NCBI GenBank assembly: GCA_050084985.1
Contig: JBITNC010000001.1
Location: 58,528,001-58,592,000 of the forward strand
DNA length: 64,000 nucleotides
Direction of reading: 5' to 3'
Source: Nageia nagi
Taxonomy: Eukaryota > Pinophyta
Shown in pieces: positions 47,688 to 59,790 of the stretch (position 1 is the first letter of the stretch; each line of letters begins with the position of its first letter). The notes below the pieces were generated by a model that worked only from the letters and a program-made list of their open reading frames with translations, was not told the origin of the DNA and ran no database searches. Position numbers and translations under genes: made by a program.

Positions 47688-47862
47688 GTACAACGAGTTT
47701 CTCACGCAGAGCAAACTCACCACGGAGGTATAGAATGTACAACAAGTTCGTCACACAGAGCGAACTTACCACGGAGGTATATTAATCAACACTCTATAAC
47801 AACAATTGTACAACAAGTTTGTCACGCAGAGCAAACTTACCACGGAGGTCTAGAATGTACAA
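47688..47862 (-). repeat. compound tandem repeat in copia 3' region
   Basis: GTACAAC-type motifs start at 47688, 47737, 47808 and 47857, spacings 49, 71 and 49, that is a 120-bp unit that itself contains a half-repeat. Each carries a CACGCAGAGC(A/G)AAC core and CACGGAGGT. The array lies between the pol stop and the polypurine tract, as does the 46-bp array of subfamily A. Confidence 0.85.
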
Positions 47863-47907
47863 TCAAAAAGGCCTCTTAGAGGTGAAGTTGTCATCACTAA
47901 CAAAAGT

Positions 47908-50900
47908 TTAAACTTCACTCCCCCTTGAGGGCAACTTCACCAACCCGAGAGAATCCCTAAGCTTGCAGAACTGAGCTTCAGGAAGGGGCTTGGTGAACAA
48001 ATCAGCAGAGTTTTCAGTACATGGACAATACTGCAAGTGTATGATGTCATCTAGAACCTTCTCCTTGATAAAATGGGCTTGGATTTCTACATGTTTGGTT
48101 CGCTGATGGAACATAGGATTCTTAGCCAAAGAGATAGCCGATTGATTATCTGATGAAATAAGAGATGGGCCATTTTGCTTATACCCAATTTTGTGCAAAA
48201 GATGTCTTAGCCAAATAGCTTCTTGGGCGGCAACAGACATGGCACGATATTCGGCTTCAGTGGTAGAAAGAGTCACAGTAGGTTGCTTCTTGGAAGCCCA
48301 AGAGATAGCACCTGAACCAATGCTAAACACATATGTAGAGGTTGCTTTTCTGTCATCTCTATCTCCCCCATAATCAGAATCTGAGAACCCTGAGAGAACA
48401 ATCGAGGGCACTTTGGAATACTTAAGAGCAAGATCCTTTGTCCCTGCGACATACCTTAAGATTTGCTTAACAGCATTGAGGTGTTCAACATATGGTTTTT
48501 GCATGAATCGTGCCATCAGATTCATGGTAAAGGCAATATCAAGATGAGAGATAGTCAGATACAGAAGACTACCAATCAATTGTCTATAAGTTGTAGCATC
48601 AGCCAACTGAGAATCTGAGCTCAGTGATACAACAATTCCAGGAGAAATAGGTATTACAGCATATTTACACTCCTCCATTCCAAACTTTTGCAAGATGTCT
48701 GATATATACTTAGATTGACTAAGATAAGTACAATCTTTGTGTTGGTATACTTGCATCCCAAGATAGTAATGCAATAGACCTAGATCAATCATTTCAAATG
48801 TTACCTTGAGTTTGGAGATGCACTCTTGGATGATTTCAATATTATTGCCTGTTATGAGAAGATCATCCACATAAAGGAGAATTATGACCACGTCTTTTCC
48901 TTGATTGAGTACATATAGATCTAAATCTGAGAAGCATTTGGAAAAACTAATATCTGCAAAGAATCTTGAAATTTTCTTGTAACATGCTCTAGGTGCTTGC
49001 TTAAGTCCATACAAAGACTTCTTTAGCTTACACACAAGAGACTCTTTTCCTTCTGGAATAAATCCTTCTGGTTGATTCATGTAGATTTCAACATCTAAGT
49101 CACCATTGAGAAATGCACTTTTGACATCAAGTTGAAAAGCTTTCCATCCTTGAGCTGCAGAAAGAGCAAGGATTATTCTGACAGTAGGCATCTTGGCCAC
49201 AGGAGCAAAGGTTTCCTCATAATCAATACCATATTTTTGAGCGAATCCTTTGGCCACTAACCTTGCCTTGTATTTTTCAATTTTTCCATTAGAATTGTAC
49301 TTGACCTTGTATATCCATTTATTGCCAATCACATTTTTCTCATTGGGATAAGGAACCAAATCCCAAGTTTCATTTTTCATGAGCGCCTCATACTCAACTT
49401 TCATAGCTCCCATCCAACACTCTTGCTTGGAAGCTTCTTTGAAGGTTGATGGCTCATGTGTATTATCAATTTTGGCAAATAAAGAACTATTCAAGGTCAT
49501 ACTCCTTGTAATTCTCTATGCTAGAGAATTTTGCTCTTGTGGTGACTTCTCTATATGATTATCCAACCAGTTAGGTGCAGGCGAAGAATCATCTGTATCA
49601 GACACCTCAGCATGAGAGGTCGTATCCTCAGAAAGTTCATTGAACTTGACATCCCTAGAAATAAATACTATTTTATGGGATGAAGAGTAGAGCCTGTAAC
49701 CTCTATGCTGATTATCATACCCCACAAAGATGCATTTTTTTGATCATTTATCTAGCTTCTTTCTTTTCTCTGAGGTAATTAAGGCAAATGCATCACAACC
49801 GAAGACCCTGAAGTGTGAGAGGTTAGGTTTCTTTCCTGTCCATGCTTCATATGGAGTTTTACCTTCAACTGCCTTAGTAGGACACCTATTTAGGATGTGA
49901 ATAGCAGTGTGAACAGCTTCGCCCCATAAGAAACTAGGAAGGTTACCCAACATGCATCTTGCCATTTCCATAATGGTGCAATTCTTCCTTTCAGCAACTC
50001 CATTTTGCTGAGGGGTGTAAGGGATTGTGAATTGTCGCTTAATCCCATGTTTAACACAATAGTTGTTAAACTCATTACTATTATATTCACCCCCATTATC
50101 AGATCTCAGCATTTTGATCTTAAAATCAGTTTGATTTTCAACAAGTACCTTGAAGTCTTGAAACCTGTCAAAAGTTTGATCCTTGTGCTCAAGTAGATAA
50201 CCAAATGTCATCCTACTGAAGTCATCAATGAAGGTCAAAACATAAGAAGCTCCCCCTAGGGACTTAGTCTGAAAACGACCCATCAAATCTGAATGCACAA
50301 GTTGAAGAGGACAAGTAGCCCGAGTTGCCTTATCTTTTTCAAACTTTTACCTATGCATCTTTCCTAGAATGCACCTTTCACAAAGACCAATTGTGGGTGA
50401 AATATTAGGTAAACCTTCCACAAGTGCTTGAGTTTTCATATCTTGAATACTCTTGTGGTTAAGGTTCCCTAATCGTTGATGCCAAAGATTACCTTTTGAA
50501 CAAACATTTGCAGCAAGACAAATCTTTGAAGGTACTTGATCCACAATATAAAGGTCATCCTTTACTGATCCTTTCAACAAGGTGGCAAGTCCTTTCTTAA
50601 CACACCAAGAGTGTGAGGTAAACTCAAATGACCATCCTTTTCTTGTAATCTGAATCATAGAGATGAGATTCATCCTTAGTTTAGGCACATAAAAGGCATT
50701 ATCAAGAGTCTTTCCATGAATCTTCACACTCCCTATTCCGTGAACATCAAGGACTGTATTATCACCTATCACAACTGCATCCTTTTTGTACTTATGAAAG
50801 TTTTCAAACTTATCCTTTTCATAACACATGTGATTAGTGCATCCTGAATCAACAATCAAATCTTTTGAAATAGTTTGAGTCATTGAGTAGTAGGCAACAG

Positions 50901-51451
50901 AAGCAGTATGCTTGTTCTTCTTTTTATTATTGAAAGTTCTCACATTTGCATTTCCCTTACCTTTTTGAGCAAATTTCTTTTTGCGATAATCATACTCTTT
51001 GTGCCCAAAGATGCCACAGAAGTTACAATTCCCATCAAACTTTTCCTGAGGTGTTGGATTGCTTGATCCAGCTTTATCATTCCTTTGCCTGTAGTTGCCA
51101 TGATTGTTGTTGTTGCCCTTTTTGTCATACTTCCTGAAGGTAGATGAGGACTTGTTATCTTTGAATTTGTAATGTTTGAACTTTTTCTTGAAAGGAGTTT
51201 TGGTTGCTCCTAGAGCAATGCTATTGTCCTTTGGAGAAAGGTTCAACATTTTCTTGTTCAAAGTTTCCTCATGCTTCAGAAGAAGTCTAGAAAGGTTATC
51301 AAGTGAGATGACATCTTCTTCATCATCGAGCCTTGTTTCCATAATCGTGACAAAGTTGCTGAACTTTGTAGTAAGGCTTTGAAGAATGATGAAGACCATG
51401 AACTCATCATTGATCCAGTTACACCCACAACCAACCAGTTGTGTCCTAAGG
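47908..51451 (-). pseudogene. copia gag-pol, one frame with three stops, N-terminus deleted
   Basis: Begins mid-gag at the LTR junction. Gag zinc knuckle CNFCGIFGHKEYDY (about 51035-50990) has its last Cys changed to Tyr. The protease has VDSGCTNHM (about 50860). GAG-pre-integrase spans LWHQRLGNLNHKS to CERCILGKMHR, then TAA at 50347-50349. The integrase core keeps HSDLMGR, RSDNGGEY and NGVAERKN, that is the D, D, E set. Then TGA at 49744-49746 and TAG at 49516-49518. The RT/RNase H piece (49500-47908, 530 codons) is fully open with KARLVAKGFAQKYG, QLDVKSAFLNGDLD, the catalytic LLYVDDLLIT and the RNase H SDSDYGGDRDDRKATS. It ends LPSRGSEV and stops. Confidence 0.95.
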
Positions 51452-51949
51452 TCAAGGGTTTGAACTATATCTAAACAAATCCTCTAGGACCTAAGATTAG
51501 GAAGCTAAATCATTCATCATCTATAATTCTAAGAACATCATTCACACAATATGACACCAATATAATGTGGTTCCTCCCTCCTTGGGAGTACATCCACAAC
51601 TAGTTCTCTTATTCTCAATCTATGTCTCTCTTACAACTATTCTCTAGCTCTCTCCTACACAACCAAGTAGAGTAATCTTACTCCAAGACTTAGATATGTT
51701 ACAAGAGGAGAGGCCCTCTATTTATAGCTTGAGAGCACCTCCCTAACCTTCCTTTAACCCAAGGGTAAGGTAAGGGTTACATTAAATGTATCACCAAACT
51801 TCAACCTACCAACTAACCACTTTGGTAAAGTCAAAGTCTACATATTAAAGAATTCAATTAATCTCTTAAGGTATCTACATACCCTTAAGTGATTAATTGA
51901 ATTTACAAGGAGTTTAGATATTCACAATATTTCATTACAAATTCTAACA
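51452..51949 (-). repeat. 5' LTR of copia subfamily B
   Basis: 498 bp, offset 4,713 from the other copy. TATA box at 51718-51727 (minus CTATAAATAG). Its inner end reads CCTTGA where the partner LTR reads CCTTCA. The GA looks like gag sequence, placing the deletion junction in the last bases of the LTR. Confidence 0.95.
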
Positions 51950-52545
51950 CCTAGAGAAAAAGAGATAAAAATTGCAACATCTAGGTCACGTGGCTCCTCC
52001 CATGTGCTTCGCCATACTGGAATCACTAGTGCATCCTTAGGGGTATCTCTCTTATGCCTATACCTCATATTTACAAAAATATCCCATGTGTACCTCATAT
52101 TTGCAAAAATATCCTATGTGGGTCCAAATTGGCATAAAACATGAGTAAAATAATATGGCTCCACTCCCCTCTACCTATTCTAGAGAAAGCAGTGTTGTCT
52201 AACCTTGACAACCTGATGGGCATCCTCATCCAAGGCATAGTCTTGGTATGCTACCCAAACGATGTCCTCATATTGTAAACCATCTGTATCCCTCCATTGT
52301 AATTCAATGTTGCATAGGGTTTTGAAATACCCAAGAATAGAAACCCAACAATACATAGCAGAGTCTATTAGGTTGTTCCACCACCTCACCAATCCTACTG
52401 GCATGAACACTATTATGTGCTCATACATCCATACTTGAAGGAGAGACACATGAGCTACTATAACATTAGATTTACCCATAATCATAATGTGGTGTAAATC
52501 TCTATACAACTAAGCTATTATGCATGGTCCCTATAGACCTCAAAA

Positions 52546-53270
52546 TGTCCAATTATTAATAAACACAAATAAATAAATAGTCTATGAATGTATAATGATT
52601 GTACAATGATATGCTTTATATCAAATCACAAAAACTATACATGAAATGCATAAACCTAATATAGAGTGAGTATGTGTGTACAATCCTCAAAAGAAAATGG
52701 TCATGAAACTTCAAAGGATTGGGATAGGCTTCAAGACAAGCTCACAATAAATATTCACAAGAGCAAAGCAATGAGTCAACCACCAAAATTTGGACCTCCC
52801 AATCTAGGTAGCACATGCTGCTAATGATGTGAGAGTAGAACATGCTAGATGCATGAATCTTGATGAATCATGTAATGCAAAAGAGATAGAAGTTTAGAGC
52901 TTAGAGTATAACAAATTCTCAATTATAGGTGGCATCTAGAGATATCATTATAATTGAAAATCACCTATCAGAGTTCTTTATCATATCAAAAGAGTTTGAT
53001 CTATGGAAATCAACCTATTCCACCTAGATTTATAACCTGCAAAGGACATAGAGAGGAATGAGGTTGACTTCCATCAATAATAATAGTCTTTTCTATATTC
53101 AAGATAACTTAAAATTTGAACCATGGTAAGTAATATTGCTTCGATCCTAGCACATAGTATTGCATTGTAATATCAACTTTATTTTGATTTATGTATTATT
53201 ACCAATAATCATTTAAGAAGTCTAAATATGATTTATTAAATAAATAATAAATCATTTTTAAGCATCTACA
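52546..53270 (-). mobile_element. 3' LTR of a Tat-like gypsy element, minus strand
   Basis: On the minus strand begins TGTAGATGCTTAAAAATG at 53270. Homologous to the LTR at 44186-44871 in opposite orientation. The purine-rich CCAAAGAGAGGCAAAA just before it is the expected polypurine tract, making this a 3' LTR whose internal region lies to the right. The left end is set where PMD-homologous sequence resumes, so it is approximate. Confidence 0.65.
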
Positions 53271-54950
53271 TTTTGCCTCTCTTTGGATATGAAATGGAAA
53301 GCATTTGAAATTGCATAATCCAAAGAAGTCTAGAAAATAATTATCAATAGAACAACTAACAATAGCATTCAATTTTTGTAATTACACCAATTAACCAAAT
53401 ATTTGTTTGGCCTTATATTTCAATACTTAAATTTGCATGAATTTTCAATTTGAACCCACACTGTTGATAGTGTGGTATGCCTAAAATTTTGCAATCATGT
53501 CTTCAACAATTTTGCTCAATATCGGTAAACCATTGAATATGCTCGAAATAATTGAATCAATAAAATAGATATTCAAAGAAATTTTAGTATGCCCCAAGTA
53601 TAAAGTATTTATAGTAAATTAACATCATTGGTGGTGTGAACATTGTCAAATTGGGTGTAGAAATTGAAAAAAGTATTCAATTGATAGTCAACCATGATAC
53701 TTTACACCAAATCATAGATGAAATAACATTGCCATTTGCTATAAAATTTTCAAAATAAATTAGAAAGTAGCAATATTTGACCATATGTTCAATTTATTTA
53801 TGCAACAAGCATAAAATCAAATGATTCATCTTTTTGAGCCATTAATAATATGCCATCGTGGTCAATATTTGAAAGAACATATAATTTTACCTAATGCACA
53901 TCAATAGCAGTGTGGTAATGGATGAATTGAATTACATGATAAATAACACATCTAATTAGCAATGAAATAAGAATTTTCAAGTATGTATCATTTGAAAATC
54001 AAGCACAAAGATGAAGATGAAAAATTTGCATATAGTTTTAATTAAATTAGATTTCAATAATTAAAATTCATCATTTGCATTCATCCAACATTCATGATAA
54101 TCTATTAATAAAATCCATGATAATAAGAGTTAAAGAAATGCATTTTGAATTTTAGCAATTATACATAAACCACACCACTAGTGACATCCATTTAATATAA
54201 ATAAAATTGAAAAATGAAAAACACACAATTGAAAATCCAATGTGTAATGTAAACCATGCAAAGGAGCGATCTTAACATTCTTGATCGTCAAGCACTGGAT
54301 TGGTGACCAATTTGATCAAAAGGACACTGCTAGCAGAGTGAAAATGAAAAAAATAGTTTTTTCAAAAAGGAATGCTATCCCTATAAAATATTTTGAAAAA
54401 CTATGCATTCATAAAATAAAGATTAGCATGCAATAAACATTTCCAAAGAAAATGCCCTAGTGTTTAAAGAGAAATAGGGGGAATATAAGAGGTAGGGTTT
54501 AACATTTTCATTTTATTTATGTCATTCACTATCACTTTCTGAGATGCTTTGATATTACTATCATTTTGTGCTTCCTCCTTTGGTAAATTTGACTTTTACC
54601 ATGTCCCTATTCACTGTGATGTTTGTACCAACTTGCCCTAGCATTGACATGGTTTGTTCTTAGATGTGGGTTTTGTCTTAGCCGTTTGATCCTTTAGCAT
54701 ACCATTTTGATCTATTTCTTTAACCTTTCCATGGTAGACAATGGGTGGAGAGGTGTAGGACAACCTTTGACTAGGTAGAGGACCATATTACAAAATATCT
54801 TCGCACCCTCCCCTTTGAGCACATAGTATTTCCTACATTTTCTTCATTTTGAGTTTAAATTTGTCTTACCTCCTATATTTCCTACATGTTGGTGTATTAT
54901 TGCTCTTTAATTTTTCTTTACTTATTATTTTTTCAGTCTAATTTAGTTTT
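53271..54950 (-). other. probable gypsy 3' internal noncoding region
   Basis: Starts with the polypurine tract (53271-53286). No coding motif was found. A long untranslated 3' region fits Tat/Ogre-type elements. The right limit is where PMD-like coding sequence begins, and part of 54480-54950 could instead belong to that PMD copy. Confidence 0.4.
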
Positions 54951-54954
54951 TCCC

Positions 54955-56771
54955 TATTTATTCCTTGCAAGATTGCAAGGTGTTGATTTGGGGTGGATCT
55001 ATGTCCACGATAGCTCTAAATAAGGCATGATCTTGATAAAAGACCAACCATGAGGATGACATCCACTCACATTGCAATTTGGGAGACTTGGTGGTTTCTG
55101 TACACATCCAACAAGACCTCCCTCTATTGATAGTGCTAGCAAAGCATTGGGATCTAGATTGCAACACTTTTCACCTATCCCCAGGTGAAATGATAGTCAC
55201 ATTACTCAATGTGTATCAAATATGGGATATCCCCATTAGAGGTTGAATTTTTTATCAAGTCAAGGTAGCTAAAAATGATGTGCAAGAGAAGCTAGCTCTT
55301 TAGTTGAATGGTGAGGAGGACCATGACTGGGAGTACCGTGCTACCAGGTTGATCGAGGTGTGCAGATTTACACAACTAGGGAGGCATCTCTCTACATTGT
55401 TGCCATCATATTCACTGATTTATGCCCAGATAAGAGCATATCTTCATTTCCTTTTGGTTTGGTGTGGGTATTCTAGGAGATCTATGATAAGGGGATGCAA
55501 TTTACATGGGCTCCACTTGTTCTAGCCCTGCTCTATCGAGATTTATACAATTTTGTGAGTGTTGATAAATTTAACATCATGATAGCTCATGTAGGTCTTC
55601 TCCAGGTATGGGCCTATGAGAAGATCACATTGATTAGGCCAGTTAGATTTCAAAGTGGTCGAGATGACCCAAGTGACATTGAGCTTACTTATTAGGTCTA
55701 TAAGGAATGTGGGTACATGTACCCACATTCACTAGAGGCCTGGATAAAGGAGATAGATAGTTAATGGGTGGAGGATTTATTTTGGGTATTCTACATTGAA
55801 TTTGTGTGGGATGATGATGCCCATTAGTTGGCTTGAATGCACTAGGGTTGCTTCCTCTAGATTAGGAGGAAGCTAGTGGATCCATACCTTCCCTACCGAT
55901 TATTGAAGCAGTTTGGGATTTAGTAGGGAATCACACTAGTACCTACCTGCTACAAGAGATACATGACTAAAAGAGATGCACCTAGAGGATCGTAGGTAAT
56001 CCTATCTTGGATATTGACCTAGGAGGAGCCTAGGACACATGATGTTTTTCATTAATGTATCCATGGTGCTAGGGATAGCATGAGGGTATGTAGCATGGTG
56101 GCATACCATCCATCCAGCCATGCTTAGGATGGATGAGGATTAGGAGGAGGAGGAAACTAGGAGCAAGGGATCCTTATAGGATGATCCCTACTAGGTCAAC
56201 AATTAGATGCATGACATACCTATGCAAGAGGGAGCAGCAACACCAGGGTTGGCTTCACTCATAGAAGCTATGCCACTAGTGGCAGTAGGTAACAATGTAA
56301 CCATATACTCACTTTTACAAATTTTTATATGATTATATGAATAATAATGTAATTATTATTTGTAAAAGAGGTTGACACACAAGTGGCAGCCCTTTAGGCT
56401 GAGATTAAGAGGATTAAGCCTTTCGAGGGATAGGTGGCCACTCTATAAGCCATGATGGTAGCTAGAGATGCATAAATTACTACATTGGAGCATTCTGTGA
56501 AGAGGTTATAGGAGTGGGTGGACATGCCTCCACCTAATGAATAGTGGGATTTTATCCAAAGCCTAATGGATAGGTTAGAGAAGAAGGATGTAGATATAGC
56601 ATTGTTGAAGGAGAAGTATGGGTGGGCAAAGGCCCTTTTGAGCACCCATGGAGTGAGTATGAGTGAGGTATCGAGAGACATATCAGCCTCAAGAGCGAGT
56701 GAGAGAAGCCAAAAAGTTAGATATATGACCAATGAGATCAGTAGTAGCGGGAGTAGTGCTTACCAGTAGCT
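54955..56771 (+). pseudogene. plant mobile domain (PMD) gene copy, decayed
   Basis: Plus-strand relative of the gene at 45988-52545. In order: FHLP-GEMIVTLLNVYQIWD with IPIRG (about 55165-55240), LNGEEDHDWEYRATRLIEVC, QIRAYLHFLLV (about 55425-55460), FTWAPLVLALLYRDLYNFV and VGLLQVWAYEKITLIRPVRF (55497-55655), and RYMTKRDAPRGS (about 55950). After an acidic region comes an intron (about 56287-56375, donor AG|GTAACA). Then a coiled coil (LKEKYGWAKALLSTHGVS) and a Ser-rich tail to the stop at 56767-56769. The wording is that of the PF10536 plant mobile domain. Several stops and frame changes are present. No terminal inverted repeats were identified, so the class of any carrying transposon is open. 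Confidence 0.78.
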
Positions 56772-57460
56772 ATAATATGGACCTAGGGGCCACCCCATGT
56801 TGTATTATATATATTGATCTTTTTTACCTTCAATATGTGTACATGTGTTTGATTTGCTTTCATATATTTTGTGTATGAATGTGAATTATTTAATTTTGTT
56901 ATTGTACAATGTGTTGGATAAAGCATGTAAACTACAAAGTACAATTTTTAGGAATATAATCACTAAACCATCTATTAAGAGTAGTATACATGACTATAAA
57001 TAATAACTCAATATATAAAATTAATAATAACACTTAACAATCCCACTATACATATTTAACATAAATCACTACATGAAATTTGCATCCCAAAGTGCAAAAA
57101 ATAATCAAACATCAACTAGGGACCAAAGTTAAGCAATAATGAATAAGTGCAAGGTTTTCCTTTTTAATGTTGACAAAATCAAGTTTTAATCATTTCAAGC
57201 AATCAAGGATGTAATGAGGATAAACAAAATACTATTGGTTTAAACTCTATCCTGGGAAAGGTACGTCATTAACAATGTGAAAATAGGTGGCACATAGTTA
57301 GCAATGTGGAAGGCAAGCACTATAACATAAAGATTAAGAAACATTGAAAGGATATTTTCCTAGGAGATGAAAAAGATAATAACCCAATCCATGAGCAACA
57401 ATTCACAATGGCCAAGCCAACAAACAACCTACCTAATGTACATTATTGTTTAATTTTTTA
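56772..57460. other. no recognisable gene
   Basis: AT-rich DNA between the PMD copy and the gypsy gag. Nothing recognisable on either strand. Confidence 0.5.
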
Positions 57461-57464
57461 TTAT

Positions 57465-59700
57465 TTAAGCAATAATTTTGTGTACCTTGGATGTTTTGGC
57501 AACCCAGACATACTTTGCAGATGCAGGTACAAAGAGAGGTGATTTTGTTGTTACATATTCCACACCATTGGTGGAGTACAAATAGTCATGAACACCATTA
57601 GTGGTGCCCTTTTTCTTTTCTCTTTGATCATTCTTTGATTTTCTAGTACTACATCCATGTTTATTAGTAAAATAATAATTTATACAATGTGAATTATTTA
57701 CCATACCAATGAAGCCTTTTGGTTGAGATAGTGGTATAGGATTTGTGAATACCCCTAACTATCCATTATAAGGATGCATGAGCCCTCCATTTGTAGCAAT
57801 ATTATCATCCATATGAATTGCCTTTTTATCAATGAAATCATGGATGATATTTCTTAGAACCCTGCAATTTCTTGTTAAGTTTATTGGTTTCCTATGATAA
57901 TTGCAAAATTCCTCATATATATAATTTTTAGGTACACCATTAGGAAAATGAGGCTGAACAATAGGTGGGAGCTCAATAATATCTTCTTTCAACAACACAT
58001 TACGAATATTATCAATAGTATCAGTTCATTTAGTGAATTTCCTTTTAGGTTTATTGTTGCATTTATCAACATGATTTACTTCATTTTTCTTATTATTTAA
58101 AAGAATTTTTACTTTCTTCTCATATGTTTGAGGTTTCTTAGAATGCATCTTATAAAGTTTCTAATGAAAGCCTCTTTCTTGAATAAAACATATATCATTT
58201 CATCCAATTTCATATCATGATTAGAGATAACTAATAACTTATATACATTCAATAAAGCATTTGTAAATATATCTTTCAAATCTTGCTTAGGCATAGTAAT
58301 ATTATTAATAGTATGTTTCCATATTTTCACAAATTCATACAAAGATTGGTTAGGCAATTGATTAATTTTACACAAATCTTTGAATTGAAACTTTTTAACA
58401 ATATTGTATCTAAATTACTTCAAAAATTGATGTATCAAATCTTCATATTTATCAATACTCTTTTCAAGAAGAAGAAAATACCATTTCAATGTATCATCTT
58501 TCAAACTATGTGAAACTAATTTAGCAAGCATATCTTTATAATGAGCATATTCCATAGCTTCTTCTTGAAATTTTCTAACATGCATTTTTGGATCTTGAAA
58601 ACTATAAATCTTTGTAAACTGGATACTATTTTTTTTAGTAATCACTTTAGAAATAATTCTATCAATAAAAGGTATTTTCAAACAAAATAAGAAATCATAT
58701 TAAGCAATTCCTTTTCCAATTTATTTATCCTTTCTTCAGTTGGGTTAATAGTGTTTGATATTATAGGTGTTTAATTTTGAACAAGTACATTAGCTATTGG
58801 GGGTGGTGGAGGGGTTTGAGGTGGAAAATTATTAGCTTGGGAAGAGGGTTTATTTGAATTTATACGCTCTTTTTATTTAAGTGAAACAATTGGCCCAATT
58901 CTATTTACCTTTTCATGTTCAAGTTTATCAAGCAATTTTACCATAAACTCTAATTATCTCTCATAAGGAAATTTATGAAAGGATGTAGTTTCTTGAGTAT
59001 CGTAAAGGAATCCAATTCTAATATTATATTCTTCTAGTGACCAATTAGGATTACACTTATAATAATTATTAATAACATCAACAAATTGCTCTCTAAGTTT
59101 CAATTCAAGATCTTTATTTTATAAAATGCCTTTACCTTTAGAAAGCATACTATTTTGAAGTGGTTAGGTTTGAGGATCAAATATTCATAATCTTCATCTT
59201 CACTTTTTGTGCCATCACTCATGACAATCACTTCACTTGGGGGATTTGAAATATTTTCATTCCCTTCAAGAGGAGGTTTTGTATCATCTTCATTCACACT
59301 GGTAGCGACATGTTCGCAGGTTGGCATGTTGTTCACATCATCCTGATTAATACTATAAACCATCTATCTTTTTGAACCTACATTCTTGTAAAAATATTGA
59401 CTACCCGATGATTGCAAAACTACAAAGTTCTCTTCTATTAACTCATAATTTATTAGAATATCAATAATATTTCAACATTATGAGTAAGTAAACATTCCAA
59501 CTTTTCTCTATCAGATAGCAATTCCTTAATAGATAAAACATGGCTAGGAATTCTATCTAATTTTTCAATTTTAGAATTACTATCAGAAGTATTATCATGG
59601 CTATTCAAAATCATAGTTTCAAATTCAGAATAATCAATATTTATATTAAATTTATTAGGATTTTCACCAATAATATCCATTTTCTTGCTAGAGCTTCTAA
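57465..59700 (-). pseudogene. Ty3/gypsy gag, decayed, pol missing
   Basis: Reads right to left. MDIIGENPNKFNIN at about 59680; an acidic segment (MSDGTKSEDEDYEYL, about 59225-59180); and the capsid-like retrotransposon gag domain at 58681-58110. The gag domain shows DPKMHVRKFQEEAMEYAHYKD, LVSHSLKDDTLKWYF, YEDLIHQFLK, LPNQSLYEFVKIWK and MPKQDLKDIF. Then LKEDIIELPPIVQPHFPNG and YEEFCNYHRKP with NCRVLRNIIHDFID (57998-57760), the same gag-end block seen near 8250 in the other gypsy element. Frame changes and stops occur throughout. It ends at about 57465 with no protease or RT. Confidence 0.8.
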
Positions 59701-59774
59701 TGGTAAATAGATCAATGGTAATGTTGAAAAAATAACTAGGATCCCTGAAAGGAGTAATCTAACTATGGGAGATG

Positions 59775-59790
59775 ATGCCAATTTAATAAA
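59775..59790 (-). other. decayed primer-binding site of the gypsy element
   Basis: On the minus strand ATTGGCATCATCTCCC stands where Tat/Athila-type elements have TTTGGCGCCGTTGCC. The mismatches are largely CG to TG/CA changes, as expected from methylated-cytosine decay. If right, the element's 5' LTR begins at about 59795 and extends right. Confidence 0.45.

Larger units (their letters stand above)
46739..51949 (-). mobile_element. young Ty1/copia retrotransposon, internally deleted (subfamily B)
   Basis: 5,211 bp, transcribed right to left, 498-bp LTRs at both ends differing at only about five positions, CCTAG TSD, intact polypurine tract. The 5' end is defective: the 5' LTR (right side) runs straight into the middle of gag, so the PBS, leader and gag N-terminus are gone. 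The rest of gag-pol is in one frame with only three stop codons. It is therefore non-autonomous, and could not be reverse transcribed in the usual way without a PBS. Confidence 0.95.
45988..52545 (-). pseudogene. plant mobile domain (PMD) gene, interrupted by a copia element
   Basis: Minus-strand copy of a PMD-family gene (the PF10536-type domain shared by MAIN-like proteins, PP7-like proteins and many plant transposons). First part 52545-51950: LYRDLHHI, VSLLQVWMYEHI, then RYRHKRDTPKDALVIPVW and WEEPRDLD. Second part 46738-45988: an acidic segment (EKDDEDME), an intron (donor AG|GTATAT near 46565), and a coiled coil (IREKYGKVKALLATHGIS) with a Ser/Arg tail. The copia insertion at 46739-51949 sits between the parts with its CCTAG duplication. 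The N-terminal half of the PMD is missing, cut at the LTR end at about 52545. The plus-strand relative at 54955-56771 shows the uninterrupted order. Confidence 0.78.

Noticed and set aside
47688-47862. Regularly spaced repeats that could suggest a CRISPR-like array
   Set aside because: The genome is a plant's, the units lie inside a retrotransposon 3' region, and the 'spacers' are themselves repeated. The same holds for 1636-1912.
44186-53270. The two similar LTRs at 44186 and 53270 as the pair of one element
   Set aside because: They are in inverted orientation, one is followed by a PBS-like site and the other preceded by a polypurine tract on the opposite strand, so they belong to two insertions.
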